DNA from: Paracentrotus lividus
Lineage: Eukaryota > Echinodermata > Echinoidea > Camarodonta > Echinidae
Direction of reading: 5' to 3'
DNA: 64,000 nucleotides
Assembly: GCA_940671915.1 (NCBI GenBank)
Contig: CALNVZ010003435.1
Span: 16,694,861 to 16,758,860 of the forward strand
A program made the position numbers and the translations under genes. Positions 62,891 to 64,000 of the stretch are shown here, in pieces; the first letter of the stretch is position 1; each line of letters starts with the position of its first letter. Under the pieces are notes generated by a model. It saw nothing but the letters and a program-made list of their open reading frames with translations. It searched no databases and was not told where the DNA came from.

Positions 62891-63501
62891 AAACGAACTT
62901 TTTTTGATATGACAATCAGCGTGAAGGATATCGCACTTTTTCTTGACTTGGTAATTGATTGCTGAAACTTTTTTATTTTCTGCAAGCTCAATCTCTATGG
63001 GAATTTTACGTGTTAATGAATTATCGCACATCGCATGCCACAAAAGGAGTTCAGCGGATCTAAATAGATCTAGATTTTTCTATCTTTGACTTGATTGAGT
63101 CATTTGAGTTGCTGCAGAAGAACCCTCAATGAACTGTGTCGGTAAGTAAAGCAATTTTTAGATTCAGGAATATATTAGACCAGAATGTAAAGCTAACCGT
63201 AGTAAGATCTAATACAGGGGACCAAATAAAACGGATAAATATAACGCCGTGCTAAAAAGTAAACACAAACACGGAGCCCCACGCCAAAACTTCGGCGTAG
63301 GGTTAGGAATTTTTATAAAAATAGCTTCTGTGATTTTACGCATCGTGGTTGGTCAAAACGCGTCAGCGTGTGCATGCTGAATTTTCGATGCAATGCAGCA
63401 CCGCGTGCATTTTGCGGCGCAAAAAAGTGAATAACACATACATCGCGGGTCTTTTCCGTGTTTTGTTTACTTTCTTGGATGACGATGTGATGTAAGATCT
63501 T

Positions 63502-63562
63502 GAGGCTACTTACCGAAAATTTCCAAGGGATAATCCCTTGGAATTTTTTTGGTAAGTAACTC
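63502..63562. repeat. 61-bp near-perfect hairpin
   Basis: GAGGCTACTTACCG...TTTCCAAGGGAT and its inverse ATCCCTTGGAA...GGTAAGTAACTC form arms of about 30 bases with almost no loop (centre GGGATAATCCC). It sits in unique CpG-rich sequence. Both arms carry the splice-donor-like GGTAAGTA or its complement. Confidence 0.85.
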
Positions 63563-64000
63563 AACATCTACTAGAGCAATGTCGCAATTTTATAAAGCGT
63601 TAACCACTTCCCTGTATTGTGCGATTAAACGTAAATGCAGTGATCGCTCGATGCTTCGGATGGGGCGCAGCTGCACTCCTGCGGCTCGTTGCAGCGGCGA
63701 CCCCTATCCAAAGCTATCTCGCGGTGCACTGGCATTCACCGGCTAAACGCACGCTCGGGCGTGGTGTTAATGCTATAGGATAGATCACCAAGTTTAAGTT
63801 AGTTGTCAGTGCAGCTGTCAATGTTATTGTTAGTTGTTCCTGTGACCCCCTAGCTGTGACTATATCTAGACTCTAGTCTAACTAACTGTTGTAAGATCTT
63901 GACGAAAAATCTGTGTTTGTCTTAAGAGTAACGTTAGCTAGCCCTGAGGCCTAACGTTAGATTTATGAACCTTTGAATATTCTAGAACGTCTCAGCAGCT

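Larger units (their letters stand above)
62442..64000. other. Unique sequence at the right edge, no gene recognised
   Basis: This stretch is unique in the window and more CpG-rich after about 63250. It contains donor-like GGTAAGT strings (63131, 63551) and the hairpins listed separately. The plus-strand frame at 63549-63746 has no motif. It could be the 5' flank of a gene outside the window, but nothing demonstrates that. Confidence 0.45.

Overview
This window is animal genomic DNA, AT-rich (roughly 36-38 % GC by eye). It is packed with microsatellites and small inverted-repeat DNA transposons, with one CR1/L2-like LINE and an intron-bearing DDE transposase. That mix suggests a marine invertebrate, possibly an echinoderm or other invertebrate deuterostome; this is an inference from repeat style, not from a recognised host gene. 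I found no host gene that I could name. Most of the long open frames are translations of CT, CA, GA or A/T tracts.

The dominant feature is large-scale repetition. (1) 1-6351 is a giant palindrome, with arms 1-3160 and 3334-6351. (2) 9373-20615 is a second palindrome, with arms 9373-14976 and 15164-20615. Both palindromes have the same asymmetric ~175-bp sequence at their centres (3161-3333 and 14977-15163). (3) 21171-30787 and 30813-40491 are two direct copies of one ~9.65-kb segment, separated by exactly 25 N. (4) 47511-54944 and 54954-62441 are two direct copies of one ~7.44-kb segment, joined at a T/G homopolymer. In all four cases the copies differ mainly by single-base insertions and deletions, many in homopolymers. 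This is the pattern of lightly corrected long reads rather than of ageing, so much of the apparent duplication is probably an assembly or gap-filling product. If so, the real sequence is perhaps half the window length.

Layout: 1-6351 palindrome 1 (no genes seen); 6352-9317 unique sequence; 9318-9372 a hAT-like transposon end and a 25-N gap; 9373-20615 palindrome 2, each arm carrying a ~1.75-kb hAT-like non-autonomous element with CpG-rich subrepeats and a ~1-kb TIR element; 20616-21225 a foldback element with a hAT-like MITE nested in it; 21171-40491 the doubled 9.65-kb segment, with a G-run block, a GTGGTATC foldback MITE, a possible host exon, a GGGGAGACC TIR element and long CT/GA tracts; 40361-40533 a TTAA-flanked MITE; 41990-43684 a 5'-truncated LINE; 43685-47510 unique sequence; 47511-62441 the doubled 7.44-kb segment, with GA tracts, a 66-bp TTAGTCA tandem array and a three-exon DDE_Tnp_4-type transposase on the minus strand; 62442-64000 unique sequence with hairpins.

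The recognisable coding content is mobile-element enzymes. These are a LINE reverse transcriptase in two out-of-frame pieces and the transposase in two copies. The transposase keeps a shared reading frame across two introns, but in both copies the first expected catalytic Asp reads as Glu.
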